DNA of 64,000 bases from Dyadobacter bucti (GCF_005869225.1 NZ_SWFP01000012.1:62001-126000); one strand, 5' to 3'. Counted from the stretch's first letter, positions 24,495 to 33,603 are shown. Translations and numbers: made by a program. The notes: generated from the letters alone by a model not told the origin.

Positions 24495-27443
24495 ATGTCA
24501 AAAACTATCTATTTACAATCTGAAAACAACCAGGAGGTTGCTCATAGCTATGAAAAGTTATCTGACTTGAAAGGCGAATTTGAAAAAAGGAAGATTACCA
24601 TAGCACCCAACGCAAGTATCGGTACTGAAGTTAGGCTTGGTAATAATATAGCCGTAGGTGAGAGAACAATAATCCGGTCCGGATCTAGTGTTGGTTCAAA
24701 TACTACATTCGGAGATGATATAGTTGTCGAAAAGAACGTTAAGATCGGGTCTGATTGCCGGTTTGGTGATAATTCAACTGTTTTTGAATCAGCAAGAATA
24801 GGGGATAGGGTCCTAATTAAGCAAGATTCTGACATTGGTGCAAGGTCTTCCATTGGTTCTAGTTCTGTAATTGATAGCCATGCAAGTATCGGTAAAGAAA
24901 GCATTATCGGAACGAATGCAACCATTGGGTCGAGCGTTATAACAGGGTCAAATTCATCTGTTGGTACAGGTGCAGCTCTTGGTGCAAATGCCCATATCCA
25001 TGATAATGGTGTTGTTTATGACAGCGAGATTGTCAGGGCAAATTCGGTAGTGCGGCCACCTATAAAGCCAGTTAATTTGGTTAACGACGAGCAGGTTGAA
25101 GTGTTTAATAACATGAATGCAAAAGGTGTCAAGTATGTTGCCTTCGGAAGCTTTGCTGTTGACGCTTATGAGCAAGCAAGAAGTGTAGGGTCAATTAAAG
25201 TTTGGGTTGAACCTTCAACCGAAAATATTAACAAACTTAATGAAGCACTTAAAGAATCTGGAAAGGATAGAATTACGACAAACTTTGATCCGGATATAAA
25301 ACGTCCAATTAAAAGTGAACTTGACAAAAGTACTTCTCAATCTTTTGGAATTGATTTTTACCCTTCCATCAATGGCTTTAAATCAGAAGAATTTCAAAAA
25401 ATCCATGATCGGAGTGTACTTGTTCAAGGAGCTGAACAAAACCGTACTCCACTATATCCTGATTCTAAAAAAGAGCAGCTTCCCATAAACCACATGTCCT
25501 TGCAGGATCTGTTCCATAATGTTGGAAGTACTCAAAGCCAAGCCAAAGAATACAATTTAAAAGTGCTACACAAGACGATGGTCGATCTCAAAAAACAAGG
25601 CCAGGAGCTTGATATCATTGATCCTTTATTATATTTAGATTCTAATCGAACAAATATGGCAACTAAAAAATCTTATATATCCTACCCTGGGCATGAAGAT
25701 AAGCCAAAGGAGTTTGTTCCTAAATACGAAAAGCGAGATTTCGCGCAGCTGAGAAAGGATTTGGATTTAGAGCTGGTACTAAACCACTACGGGTACTCTT
25801 TAAGTGATAAATCAAAGCCTAATGACGTTTACCGCGTTTATAAGTCAGGTATCGAAGGAGATAGCCAGCGTCTAGCCGTAATGAATAATCCAAAAGGGGA
25901 TTATAAAATGTACGTTGATTTGAACAATACAAATTTTAGAGGAGACTCAATTGAATTTGTTAAATTCAAAGAAGGTGGATACAAAGAAGCATTCCCTGTA
26001 ATGGATTCAATGCTTGGCAATCCAACTTACAAGCAATCTGTATCTCAAATACTGCCAATGAAGCCGGCCACCCCAGGCCAATTTTTAAATGACGAGAAGT
26101 TACGTCAAGCAGATATCCTAAAAGAATATAACGCAACCCATATTGGAGAAAAAAGGGCAGGGTATTTAGTGAACGAGAGACAGTTAGATATTAAAACTGT
26201 TTTGGCTCCTGAATTTAAGCATCAAATTTTAAGTGTAAAGAAGAATAGCGAGTTTGAAAATATAGCTTTTCCTTTAACGTCTCAAAAAGGAAATATTCTT
26301 TCATTTGACATCCGAAATAAGGATTATAAAGCTTTGCCGGTCGGCGGCAAATGGGATGGAGTCTGGAAAACAAACGATCATGCTGTATTGCTGAAAGATT
26401 CAGAATTCACATTTAAGGACAAGGCAGTTCAACTTGAAAAGGGCACTATTGGTACTTTAAGCAGATCTGCCGGAGTAGCTTCTTTTCATACTGATCATGC
26501 AGTTCATGGTCCAATTTCCTTGGTAGTTGATAAAGACAAGCATCAATTTGAGAAAATCCCAGCTAATCGGATTATTATCTCTGAGTCTCCAATAGACTCA
26601 CTGTCTTATCACCAACTATCCCCTCCGAAAGCAGGCGAATACAGGCAGTATATATCGCCAGCCGGAAACCCTTCAAGGGAACAAAAAATGCACATCTCAA
26701 ACCTAATTTCCTCCAATCCGCAGGCTCAGTTTGTAATAGGGATGGATGGAAATGCACCCGGTAACAGATTTGCAATCAACTATCTAGCAGTAGATCACCC
26801 ACTTAGGGATGTAAACAATAGTATTGTACCTAACATTTCCTACATAAATCCTACAAAATCAAAAGTCGAAGACAAAGCACAAAAGGACATTGGATACAAC
26901 ATTTTGAAAGTTGAGATCAATCACCCCAAGGTGGATGGCCAAGACAATGCTAAGAAATCAAGCGACTCAATCATTGATCGTTTGGTAGCGGCTATCAATG
27001 TGCATTCAACAGATGATTCCAAATTAGCGAAGGAGTCGTTTTTGAGTAGAAAGATTGTTGAAAAACCTTCGGCATTTTCCAGTTCCTATGAGATTAAATT
27101 TCCTAACATATCCAAAATGCTAAGTTCTGCATTGGATTATTTAGCAAAGGAGATCACTTTGAAAGACGGAAAGCCGCTAATTGCTATTCTTAGACCATCA
27201 TCGGTTCAAAATGATTTCAATGATGTTTTAAAAGACCGCAAGGGTCAACCATTGCCTGAGTCAAGTAATTTGTCCCTATCTCGTATTCCTTTGTTAAGTG
27301 ACTTTGCTCAAAAGAATGAGCAAAGTCAAAATAACAGTATCGCTCCATCACCATCGGTTTCTCCGAAAGCTTCATTTAATGAGCCAGCTATGAAAGCAGC
27401 TACTCCCGAAGCTCCAACCCCAATCAAGAAGCAGAGAATTTAA
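24495..27443 (+). CDS. Beta-helix / nucleotidyltransferase-like / Toprim fusion protein
   Basis: This is a 982-residue multidomain protein. Residues about 36-185 are hexapeptide repeats of the left-handed beta-helix type (IGTEVRLGNNIAVGE and many like it). Residues about 200-360 resemble a stand-alone bacterial nucleotidyltransferase: YVAFGSFAVDAYEQARS, VWVEPSTENINKLNEAL, then IDFYPSINGF and MSLQDLF. However, the usual DxD is replaced (GSIKVWV), so that domain is probably inactive. Residues about 410-780 look like a DUF3991/Toprim primase-type region with IIISESPIDSLS (E697) and FVIGMDGNAPGNRFA. The C-terminus is a disordered tail. It is probably a primase-like conjugation protein; the role of the first two domains is unknown. 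Confidence 0.75.
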   Translation: MSKTIYLQSENNQEVAHSYEKLSDLKGEFEKRKITIAPNASIGTEVRLGNNIAVGERTIIRSGSSVGSNTTFGDDIVVEKNVKIGSDCRFGDNSTVFESARIGDRVLIKQDSDIGARSSIGSSSVIDSHASIGKESIIGTNATIGSSVITGSNSSVGTGAALGANAHIHDNGVVYDSEIVRANSVVRPPIKPVNLVNDEQVEVFNNMNAKGVKYVAFGSFAVDAYEQARSVGSIKVWVEPSTENINKLNEALKESGKDRITTNFDPDIKRPIKSELDKSTSQSFGIDFYPSINGFKSEEFQKIHDRSVLVQGAEQNRTPLYPDSKKEQLPINHMSLQDLFHNVGSTQSQAKEYNLKVLHKTMVDLKKQGQELDIIDPLLYLDSNRTNMATKKSYISYPGHEDKPKEFVPKYEKRDFAQLRKDLDLELVLNHYGYSLSDKSKPNDVYRVYKSGIEGDSQRLAVMNNPKGDYKMYVDLNNTNFRGDSIEFVKFKEGGYKEAFPVMDSMLGNPTYKQSVSQILPMKPATPGQFLNDEKLRQADILKEYNATHIGEKRAGYLVNERQLDIKTVLAPEFKHQILSVKKNSEFENIAFPLTSQKGNILSFDIRNKDYKALPVGGKWDGVWKTNDHAVLLKDSEFTFKDKAVQLEKGTIGTLSRSAGVASFHTDHAVHGPISLVVDKDKHQFEKIPANRIIISESPIDSLSYHQLSPPKAGEYRQYISPAGNPSREQKMHISNLISSNPQAQFVIGMDGNAPGNRFAINYLAVDHPLRDVNNSIVPNISYINPTKSKVEDKAQKDIGYNILKVEINHPKVDGQDNAKKSSDSIIDRLVAAINVHSTDDSKLAKESFLSRKIVEKPSAFSSSYEIKFPNISKMLSSALDYLAKEITLKDGKPLIAILRPSSVQNDFNDVLKDRKGQPLPESSNLSLSRIPLLSDFAQKNEQSQNNSIAPSPSVSPKASFNEPAMKAATPEAPTPIKKQRI

Positions 27444-27469
27444 TCCAATTCTTATCTTATTTATTAGTC

Positions 27470-29602
27470 ATGAAAACTGTAATCGCAGAAAAACCTTCTG
27501 TTGCTCGCTCTATTGCTGAGTTTTTAGAAGCAACAAATAAAATGGATGGATACTTCGAGGGTAACGGGTATCGAGTAACCTGGGCAATCGGTCATCTTGT
27601 ATCTCTTGCCGAATTAGATACATATCGCGGTTTCGGAGAAGTAAATGGACAAAAACAAACTTGGGCATCTTCCATACAGCGACTTCCATATATTCCCACG
27701 CCCTTCAAACTTGATTGTTCAAAAGATCCCGGATTAAGAAACCAGTATTTCAAAATCAAATCTCTTTTTGAGTCTGCTAATGAAATTATAGTTGCAACAG
27801 ACGCAGGGCAGGAGGGAGAGTTAATATTTCGCTACATATACGCCCTTACGGGATCTCGGACACCATTTAAGCGACTTTGGATCTCTTCCTTAACAAACGA
27901 AGCATTTCAAAAAGGGTTTAGTAATTTGAAGCCAGGACGAGACTATGATAATCTTTATTACGCTGCCAAAGGAAGAAGTGAAAGTGATTGGATCTTAGGT
28001 ATTAATCTGACTCGCGTTTACACCGTAAAATACGCAAATAACGACATTAAAGTGGTTTCCATAGGCCGGGTTCAGACGCCAACATTAAATCTTATTTGTC
28101 AGCGATATTTAGACAATGTAAACTTTAAAAAGACCGCTTTTTTCATTCCCACATTGTTGCTAAAACACGAGCACGGGAAGTTTCCTGTAAAGTATCACAA
28201 ACAATTGGCAACTAACGAAGAAGCAGAAGCTGTTTTAAAGTCTGTTGCTGGATCAATTGTATGTACAGGCGTTGATAAGTCAATTGTAAAAACAGCACCT
28301 CCCAAGCTTTTTAGCTTAACACACCTGCAACAGCATGCGAACAAAAAGTTTTCTATTTCTGCCCAGTCTACGCTTGACACACTTCAAAGCTTATATGAGG
28401 CAAAGTATGTGACATATCCGCGTACTGATAGCAATTACTTGTCGGACGACATGGAAGATGATGTAATTAAATCTTTTCAGTTTTTAAAAACACTTGGTTC
28501 TCTTTCTGGCCCCGTAACCTCAATTCTTTCAAAAAAGCTTAACAGAGCGCCTTTCGATAATAGCAAGGTTACTGATCACCATGCAATAATTCCAACCGGT
28601 GTGAAGCCTGATCTCGGCAAAATGACCAAGGAGCAGCAGCTCATATTCCTGTCGGTTGTTGAGCGCTTTATTCAAACTTTTTCCGATGAATGTATTGAAA
28701 GTAAGACAGTACTATCTTTTAAGGTTGGCTTAGATGGATTGTTTAGAGTTGGAGGAAAAGTCGTTATCCAAAATGGCTGGAAGGCAATAAATCTTCTTGG
28801 TAAAGTTGCAGTGGATGAAGATGATTTGATCCCGGACGATGAAAACACGCCTTTACCCGATGTGAAAGAAGGGGATATTTGTTTCGTAGAGAAGAAGGAA
28901 GTTCATAAAGGGTTTACAACACCCCCGCAATTATTTACAGAAGCTAGCTTGTTAAAGCAAATGGAAAATGCAAGTGACACGCTGGACGATACTGAAGAAA
29001 AATTTGGCATTGGCACGCCGGCAACCAGAGCTAACATTATTGAAACAATTCTTAAACGGTTTTTCATAAAAAGGGAAGGCAAAAAGCTTATTCCTACCCA
29101 GGCTGGTTTAAGTGTGTATAAGTTGACGCATAATGAGTTGATTGGAAAGATCAAACTAACAGCGAAGTTTGAAGAAAAGTTAAAATTGATTGCTTCCGGT
29201 GAGTATAGCTATTTTACATTCATTAATGAGATTGCTTCATTAGCTGCAACTTCTGTATTATCTGTTTATACGAATGAGGTAGATCCTAATACTATCTCTA
29301 TGACTTCTCAGACGGATAAGGAGAAAGTTTTATGTCCTGCTTGCAAGAAGGGATCTTTAACAGAAAATCAAAAAGGTTTTGGCTGTACCGAATACAAGAG
29401 CGGAGCTTGCAAATATGTAATCTGGAAGGAATTTAGAGGCCGCACCCTAACTTATGTAAATGTCGAAGATTTGGTTTTAAAAGGGAAAACCAAAAAGCTG
29501 ACTTTTCATTCGAAAGAGGGTAAGCCCTACGAAGCCTTTGTCGTACTTAAAGATGGAAAATTAGAAATAGAGTTTGAAAGGAAGTTTCCAGTCAAGGCAT
29601 AA
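27470..29602 (+). CDS. topB: DNA topoisomerase III
   Basis: This 710-residue type IA topoisomerase has an N-terminal Toprim domain (VIAEKPSVARSIAEFL; DAGQEGELIFR near residue 110), IGRVQTPTLN near residue 203, and the catalytic tyrosine in TYPRTDSNYLS near residue 316. A C-terminal four-cysteine zinc ribbon (CPACKKGS to CKYVIW) begins near residue 621. Elements of this class usually carry a topB, which may resolve transfer or replication intermediates. It is 26 bp after the Toprim fusion gene. Confidence 0.95.
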   Translation: MKTVIAEKPSVARSIAEFLEATNKMDGYFEGNGYRVTWAIGHLVSLAELDTYRGFGEVNGQKQTWASSIQRLPYIPTPFKLDCSKDPGLRNQYFKIKSLFESANEIIVATDAGQEGELIFRYIYALTGSRTPFKRLWISSLTNEAFQKGFSNLKPGRDYDNLYYAAKGRSESDWILGINLTRVYTVKYANNDIKVVSIGRVQTPTLNLICQRYLDNVNFKKTAFFIPTLLLKHEHGKFPVKYHKQLATNEEAEAVLKSVAGSIVCTGVDKSIVKTAPPKLFSLTHLQQHANKKFSISAQSTLDTLQSLYEAKYVTYPRTDSNYLSDDMEDDVIKSFQFLKTLGSLSGPVTSILSKKLNRAPFDNSKVTDHHAIIPTGVKPDLGKMTKEQQLIFLSVVERFIQTFSDECIESKTVLSFKVGLDGLFRVGGKVVIQNGWKAINLLGKVAVDEDDLIPDDENTPLPDVKEGDICFVEKKEVHKGFTTPPQLFTEASLLKQMENASDTLDDTEEKFGIGTPATRANIIETILKRFFIKREGKKLIPTQAGLSVYKLTHNELIGKIKLTAKFEEKLKLIASGEYSYFTFINEIASLAATSVLSVYTNEVDPNTISMTSQTDKEKVLCPACKKGSLTENQKGFGCTEYKSGACKYVIWKEFRGRTLTYVNVEDLVLKGKTKKLTFHSKEGKPYEAFVVLKDGKLEIEFERKFPVKA

Positions 29603-29650
29603 TGCCTTTTAATCGAACATTTGGGAAAAAAGGTATATCTGTGTTGATAT

Positions 29651-29732
29651 ATTACAATATATTGTAATACTCAATTTTATTTTATATCTTTATTGTGTTG
29701 AAACGGTTGACAGACCACAACATAAACCTCTA
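29651..29732 (+). promoter_or_regulatory. Operator plus conserved leader upstream of ssb
   Basis: The palindrome ATTACAATATATTGTAAT (29651-29668) is followed by a TATCTTTA box (about 29684), then the conserved leader AAACGGTTGACAGACC and ATAAACCTCT. The same order and spacing recur before the genes at 32498 and 39373. The leader can form a small GGUU/GACC hairpin. This defines a putative regulon. Confidence 0.75.
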
Positions 29733-29759
29733 ATTTTTAACTGTTTAACTTCAAAAATC

Positions 29760-30053
29760 ATGCAAAATCTAACAATTATCGGAAATCTAGGTGATGATGC
29801 CAAACAGGTGGATTTGAAAGATAGGAAACCGTTCCTTGCTTTCTCAGTTGCTTGCACTCGGAAAAATAAAGCTGGCGAATCCATGACGCAATGGTACAAC
29901 TGTCGAACTTCAAATCTTGCACTATTGGAGCACTTGACAAAAGGAAAAAAGCTTCATATATCAGGAAGACCGGATTTCTCTACATTCACGGATAAAGATG
30001 GGGAAGCGAAAGTTTCTGTAAACATTTCAGTTGATCGAATTGATTTAATCTGA
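29760..30053 (+). CDS. ssb: Single-stranded DNA-binding protein, tail-less
   Basis: This is a 97-residue OB-fold SSB: NLTIIGNLGDDAKQVDL at the start, FLAFSVACTRKNK, QWYNCRTSN and HISGRPDFSTF. It ends right after the last OB strand (VSVNISVDRIDLI) and lacks the acidic C-terminal tip with which cellular SSBs recruit repair and replication partners. It probably coats transferred single strands without competing for host partners (inference). It is controlled by the operator-leader module and coupled to the following lipoprotein gene. Confidence 0.85.
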   Translation: MQNLTIIGNLGDDAKQVDLKDRKPFLAFSVACTRKNKAGESMTQWYNCRTSNLALLEHLTKGKKLHISGRPDFSTFTDKDGEAKVSVNISVDRIDLI

Positions 30054-30054
30054 T

Positions 30055-30384
30055 ATGAAGAGTCTCGTATATTGCATGACGTTAGCTTGTCTAATGTCAT
30101 GCAGCGCAAGCGTTATCCCACATACTGTCTCCAAGTGTTTATCAAATACCGATGTTATGCACATGAGCCGAAATAGGGTGAGTACGGATGTTATGCTATC
30201 ATCAATAAACAATAATTGTTGTCGATGCTTTACAACGGCTCCGGACGACCTGATTGATTTAAAAGACCAAGGTGTTCCAGACATTGTGATAAAAAGGATG
30301 ATTCAGCTTAATAATCCCAAACTGACTAAACCTGTTTCCGCCAGACCGAGAAGCCCTCGAATTCCTTCTTCATGGTATAAATAA
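30055..30384 (+). CDS. Small Cys-rich lipoprotein
   Basis: This 109-residue protein has a lipoprotein signal (residues 1-16, LACLMSC). The mature part contains several cysteines, including NNNCCRC, and ends Arg/Pro/Ser-rich (ARPRSPRIPSSWYK). It starts one base after the ssb stop, so it shares the ssb transcript. An envelope protein co-expressed with an SSB is odd; surface exclusion or a conjugation accessory role are guesses. The family is not recognised. Confidence 0.6.
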   Translation: MKSLVYCMTLACLMSCSASVIPHTVSKCLSNTDVMHMSRNRVSTDVMLSSINNNCCRCFTTAPDDLIDLKDQGVPDIVIKRMIQLNNPKLTKPVSARPRSPRIPSSWYK

Positions 30385-30390
30385 TGCGAT

Positions 30391-30423
30391 GCTGTAAAAG
30401 TGACACGCTGTCACTTTTACAGC
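30391..30423. terminator. Extended GTGACA palindrome, possible terminator
   Basis: The GTGACA-CGC-TGTCAC core is extended here to perfect 15-bp arms (GCTGTAAAAGTGACA and its complement). It lies 7 bp after the lipoprotein gene. No T-run follows, so it may combine protein-binding and transcript-ending roles. Confidence 0.55.
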
Positions 30424-30429
30424 GTTTAA

Positions 30430-30642
30430 GGTTGTCCGGAATACTACATGTAACAATTCTGCAGTTACTATTTGATCAAAAGAAATGTTCAGAAGTTATG
30501 ATAATACTTCATACCAAATGAGAATAATTTTATAATGCTACAGTGGTTGAGAATGTTATCAAACATTCCATACTAAGTAAGAAAATGCTACAGTGGTTGA
30601 GAATGTTATCGCAGTTAGGTTGTCGGGAATACTACATGTAAG
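30430..30642. repeat. Two boundary repeats and a 27-bp tandem duplication
   Basis: Within the 323-bp gene-free stretch are two copies of the dispersed 25-bp repeat, at 30430-30453 (one variant base) and 30618-30642. Between them is a 27-bp direct repeat (ATGCTACAGTGGTTGAGAAT and on), at 30534-30560 and 30584-30610, 50 bp apart. The tandem unit partly resembles the dispersed repeat (GGTTG..AGAATG.TA). No gene is visible here. Confidence 0.75.
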
Positions 30643-30707
30643 TAATTTTGAAACTAGGATACGTTGATAAATGGTAGTATTATCAGACGTCTCTAAGTTC
30701 TGAGAGA

Positions 30708-31349
30708 TTATTTAACTTTTTGTTTAGACACATACATTTTAAATACAAATAGACCGACAAGGCCACTGAGCAGGCACAATATGCTCCACAGTGAAAATTT
30801 TTCTCGATTACCAAAGGAAATGGAAATTATAAAGATAAGTAAGCCCAGGGTTTCCCAAATCCGGGGCACACCAAGTTGGTCCGATGTCTCAACAATGGTA
30901 ATCTCGACGTCTCGGTTCGGATAGAGCAGCACTTTTAGCCTCGTATGATCCCAAAATAGCAACCATATATTGCCAAGTAGAACTAAACCGGTTACTATCG
31001 GCGTACCTCGAAAATCCATTGAAATGGTGATAAAGAATATATTTAAAGATATTGGAAAGAACAGAATAGCACCTAATGTACTCCACCGCTGGGTAACTAG
31101 CAGCAAGCCGGCAAAGACTTGTCCGAATCCTAGGAAGCGCCACCAAATACCTGTCCTAAATAAAGTCTCAAAGAAGACATCTAATGCCATACCCTCAATC
31201 GGAATCTGCATAGAGCCTGCTGGAATGAATCTACCCCCCATTAGTTTTCCAATACCGGAAAATACAAATGCTCCACCAATCAAATATCGAAGATATATTG
31301 TAAGAATCTGAAATGTCTCCTTGTTTCTAACGTGTTGCAAAATAGGCAT
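30708..31349 (-). CDS. DoxX-like integral membrane protein
   Basis: This is a 213-residue protein with five or six membrane segments. The pattern YLIGGAFVFSGIGKLMGGRF and then FRTGIWWRFLGFGQVFAGLLL is characteristic of the DoxX/DoxD-like family. Family members are of uncertain function, some linked to redox stress. It is the distal gene of a two-gene minus-strand block bracketed by 25-bp direct repeats, so it is likely cargo and not transfer machinery. Confidence 0.7.
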   Translation of the reverse strand: MPILQHVRNKETFQILTIYLRYLIGGAFVFSGIGKLMGGRFIPAGSMQIPIEGMALDVFFETLFRTGIWWRFLGFGQVFAGLLLVTQRWSTLGAILFFPISLNIFFITISMDFRGTPIVTGLVLLGNIWLLFWDHTRLKVLLYPNRDVEITIVETSDQLGVPRIWETLGLLIFIISISFGNREKFSLWSILCLLSGLVGLFVFKMYVSKQKVK

Positions 31350-31410
31350 TTATGTACTTTTAGTGATGGGAAAGTAGATTGGATAATAAGCTTTACTTCA
31401 CAGTTCAGCC

Positions 31411-32028
31411 TCAATCGCTTGATAATACCCTGAGCGTATTCTTATTGTTGATTTTAATAGTATGAGATGACAATTTATGGCAAATCAGACCGGCTAGCAT
31501 CAATGTCCCGCCAACAATGAAAGCAGAAGCATCCGTTGTAAAACGCTTATCATCGATGCCCTTGTTAAAAAAATCTGCTCCTATGTAAAGTAAACCGCCA
31601 ATTGGAAAATAGTAAGCCGCTTCACTTACGAAGGGAATGCGCCTTGAAATCTTGAATAGCCTTAATTCACTAAGCATGATTTCTCTAGGTTCAATACTTG
31701 CGGCTAAGTCATTGTCGATTGTAAAGGACGAGTCAGAAATGCTAAGAATTTTTGTTTTAAAACGCTTTCTCTCATTTTTAACCTTGAAGTTTACCTCTTG
31801 CCCTGCTATGAACCGGTAGCGACGGAATTTTCCAATTCTTGGCGCTTTATTTAAAACCAGATATTTTTTGCCTACATCGGTAACAAAAGTTTTTTGTTTG
31901 TCTTGGCTGGACGAAACTGCTTCACTTGTAAGTGGCAGCTGCTGGCCAAATGCGCTTTGCATTCCAGCAAGCGGGCAACTTATTAGCAATACATGCAATA
32001 TGACTATCAGTAGTTTTTTTATCATCAA
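31411..32028 (-). CDS. Exported protein of unknown function
   Basis: This 205-residue protein has a signal peptide ending near residue 28 (QSAFGQ). It has a polar beta-rich middle (FRRYRFIAGQEVNFKVKNER) and a hydrophobic C-terminal region with two possible membrane helices (about residues 143-158 and 170-186). It resembles uncharacterised Bacteroidota envelope proteins. It is transcribed ahead of the DoxX-like gene in the repeat-bracketed block. Confidence 0.6.
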   Translation of the reverse strand: MMIKKLLIVILHVLLISCPLAGMQSAFGQQLPLTSEAVSSSQDKQKTFVTDVGKKYLVLNKAPRIGKFRRYRFIAGQEVNFKVKNERKRFKTKILSISDSSFTIDNDLAASIEPREIMLSELRLFKISRRIPFVSEAAYYFPIGGLLYIGADFFNKGIDDKRFTTDASAFIVGGTLMLAGLICHKLSSHTIKINNKNTLRVLSSD

Positions 32029-32400
32029 ATGAGTTGTAGGTCCTGTTTATTAGTGTTCGCATAAGTCATCGATAATGTTGCATGTCGGATGAGAAGCCAC
32101 TTTAAGATTAATGAGTTGTTGACTGAATGCAAGAGGGCATTATACGCTTTCTTTGTATTTTGGGTTGTCGAGAATACTACATGTAAGTGCATTCTTAAAC
32201 ACTAAGCTTTTGACAATCGCATTTGTTAGCACCTGGACTGATCACTGATTACTCACCTAAGAAAATCCTTATCCTGGTCGAAGATCTTCACCAAAAACCT
32301 TAATGATTTATCCAAAGCAGCTGGCGGCCAGGTAGTGGAACGCTAGCTTTTTATGATTTGTGAAAAATTTGAAAAGAACAGATGGGAAGAAAGGTTTACT
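32029..32400. other. Gene-free stretch with one boundary repeat
   Basis: This gap between the minus-strand cargo block and the DUF932 promoter contains one copy of the 25-bp repeat at 32163-32187. I see no convincing gene, RNA or terminator in it. Confidence 0.5.
32163..32187 (+). repeat. 25-bp boundary repeat, copy 3
   Basis: Core GTCGAGAATACTACATG, same orientation as all other copies. It lies on the promoter side of the two-gene cargo block, opposite the copies at 30430 and 30618. Confidence 0.8.
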
Positions 32401-32482
32401 ATTACAATATATTGTATTAATTAACTCTTTTCCGTATCTTTAGAATGTTGAAACGGTTGACAGACCGTCATTATAAACCTCT
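32401..32482 (+). promoter_or_regulatory. Operator plus conserved leader upstream of the DUF932 gene
   Basis: ATTACAATATATTGTATT (one mismatch from the perfect palindrome) at 32401-32418, a TATCTTTA box near 32435, then AAACGGTTGACAGACC and ATAAACCTCT as in the ssb leader. The ATG follows at 32498. Confidence 0.75.
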
Positions 32483-32497
32483 TAAAATAAACATTTT

Positions 32498-33361
32498 ATG
32501 GAAAATTTAATCAGTTCTTCGGTTCTTACAACATTATCTGACTGGGACATTGTTACATCAACTTTGGACACGAAATTCCAAGATTCAGTAGTTGGTTTGT
32601 CTGACTACAAAACGATTCTTCGTGGTGACAATGGAGACTTATTGAATGTTTGCAAAAACAGTTACACCCCACAAACGAACGCACAATTTATTGATGCAGT
32701 AGAAAGGTTTGCAAGTGTTACCAACTTCCCGGTCGAAGCTATTTATGAAGTGGATAGAGGCAAAAAAATGCTAGGGTATCTTAGATGTACGGAAACCTTT
32801 GAAGTTGGTGGCTTTGAGTTTAAAGACTATCTCATGTTAGGCAATTCCCATGATGGCAGCACAGGATTTTTTGTCGGGAATTCTAACATTATGGTTCGAT
32901 GCAATAATCGTTTTGCCCAGCAATTCAGAATGCTAAAAGTTAGACATTGTAGCAGTTTACATAACGGAGTAAATCAGATTTTATCAGGGTTTGAAAGTTA
33001 TAAAAGAGAATTGTCAGGTTATTACAAAACGTTAGATGAATTCTCAAAAGTTGAAGTTTCAGACGAAATAAAGCAAAGTCTGATTGCGCGTCTAGCCAAT
33101 TTGAGCAATGAAGAAATTCTAGGAGACAAGGAGGTCAGCACGCGCAAAAGAAATATTATGACTTCAATTGATGAGAGTCTAAGTAGTGAAATGGAAGACA
33201 TTGGCTTCAATCTTTACGGACTTTTCGGCGGAGTTACTCATTACACCACCCATGTATTGAAAGGCGCTGATGAGAGTGGCATGTTTGGTAGCGCTAAAAT
33301 TTTGAACCTCGAAGGTTACAACTATTGCAAAAGTGTAGCAAGGCAAGTTTTAAGCTGTTAA
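32498..33361 (+). CDS. DUF932 family protein
   Basis: This is a 287-residue protein of the DUF932 plasmid/phage family. Visible features are YTPQTNAQFIDAVERFA near residue 54, a central LGNSHDGSTGFFVGNSNIMVRCNN segment (shown in two parts: LGNSHDGSTG and NIMVRCNN), and a helical C-terminal half. Family members are common on mobile elements and have no assigned reaction. It shares its operator and leader with ssb, hinting at a role in transfer or establishment. Two tandem stem-loops follow it. Confidence 0.85.
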   Translation: MENLISSSVLTTLSDWDIVTSTLDTKFQDSVVGLSDYKTILRGDNGDLLNVCKNSYTPQTNAQFIDAVERFASVTNFPVEAIYEVDRGKKMLGYLRCTETFEVGGFEFKDYLMLGNSHDGSTGFFVGNSNIMVRCNNRFAQQFRMLKVRHCSSLHNGVNQILSGFESYKRELSGYYKTLDEFSKVEVSDEIKQSLIARLANLSNEEILGDKEVSTRKRNIMTSIDESLSSEMEDIGFNLYGLFGGVTHYTTHVLKGADESGMFGSAKILNLEGYNYCKSVARQVLSC

Positions 33362-33369
33362 TTTTTACT

Positions 33370-33430
33370 GAGTAAGTGGCTAGCGCCACTTACTCTAATT
33401 TTGCCGACCGGAGCCTTTGGCTCCGGGTTT
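33370..33430 (+). terminator. Two tandem stem-loop terminators
   Basis: First a long stem GAGTAAGTGGC / GCCACTTACTC (33370-33395). Then CCGGAGCC-TTT-GGCTCCGG (33408-33426) followed by GTTT. Together they should end the DUF932 transcript efficiently. Confidence 0.8.
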
Positions 33431-33556
33431 GGACAATGATTGTATCAGATTTCTTTAATAAGAAACATTTAGGTTATGTTTTCACTAGGAAAATTCACGT
33501 AACATGAGCTACAATCAGTTTTTGAGTTTTAATTTCCTAAGTTTTAGTAATTTGAT

Positions 33557-33598
33557 AAAGTTTAAATTATATATTTGATATATTATAATTTAAACTTT
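33557..33598 (+). promoter_or_regulatory. Inverted repeat enclosing a -7 promoter box
   Basis: 15-bp arms AAAGTTTAAATTATA (33557-33571) and TATAATTTAAACTTT (33584-33598) enclose TATATTTG (33570-33577), a match to TAnnTTTG. A repressor bound to the arms would cover the promoter of the gene starting at 33604. The very short leader is also notable. Confidence 0.6.
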
Positions 33599-33603
33599 AT
33601 TGT

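Noticed and set aside
24600..25050. DNA-level tandem repeat in the Toprim fusion gene
   Set aside because: The repetition is at the protein level (hexapeptide pattern); the bases are diverged and code for a beta-helix.
28973..28986. AAGTGACACGCTGG inside topB as a sixth GTGACA palindrome
   Set aside because: Only the left arm matches; the right arm is absent and the bases are explained by coding.
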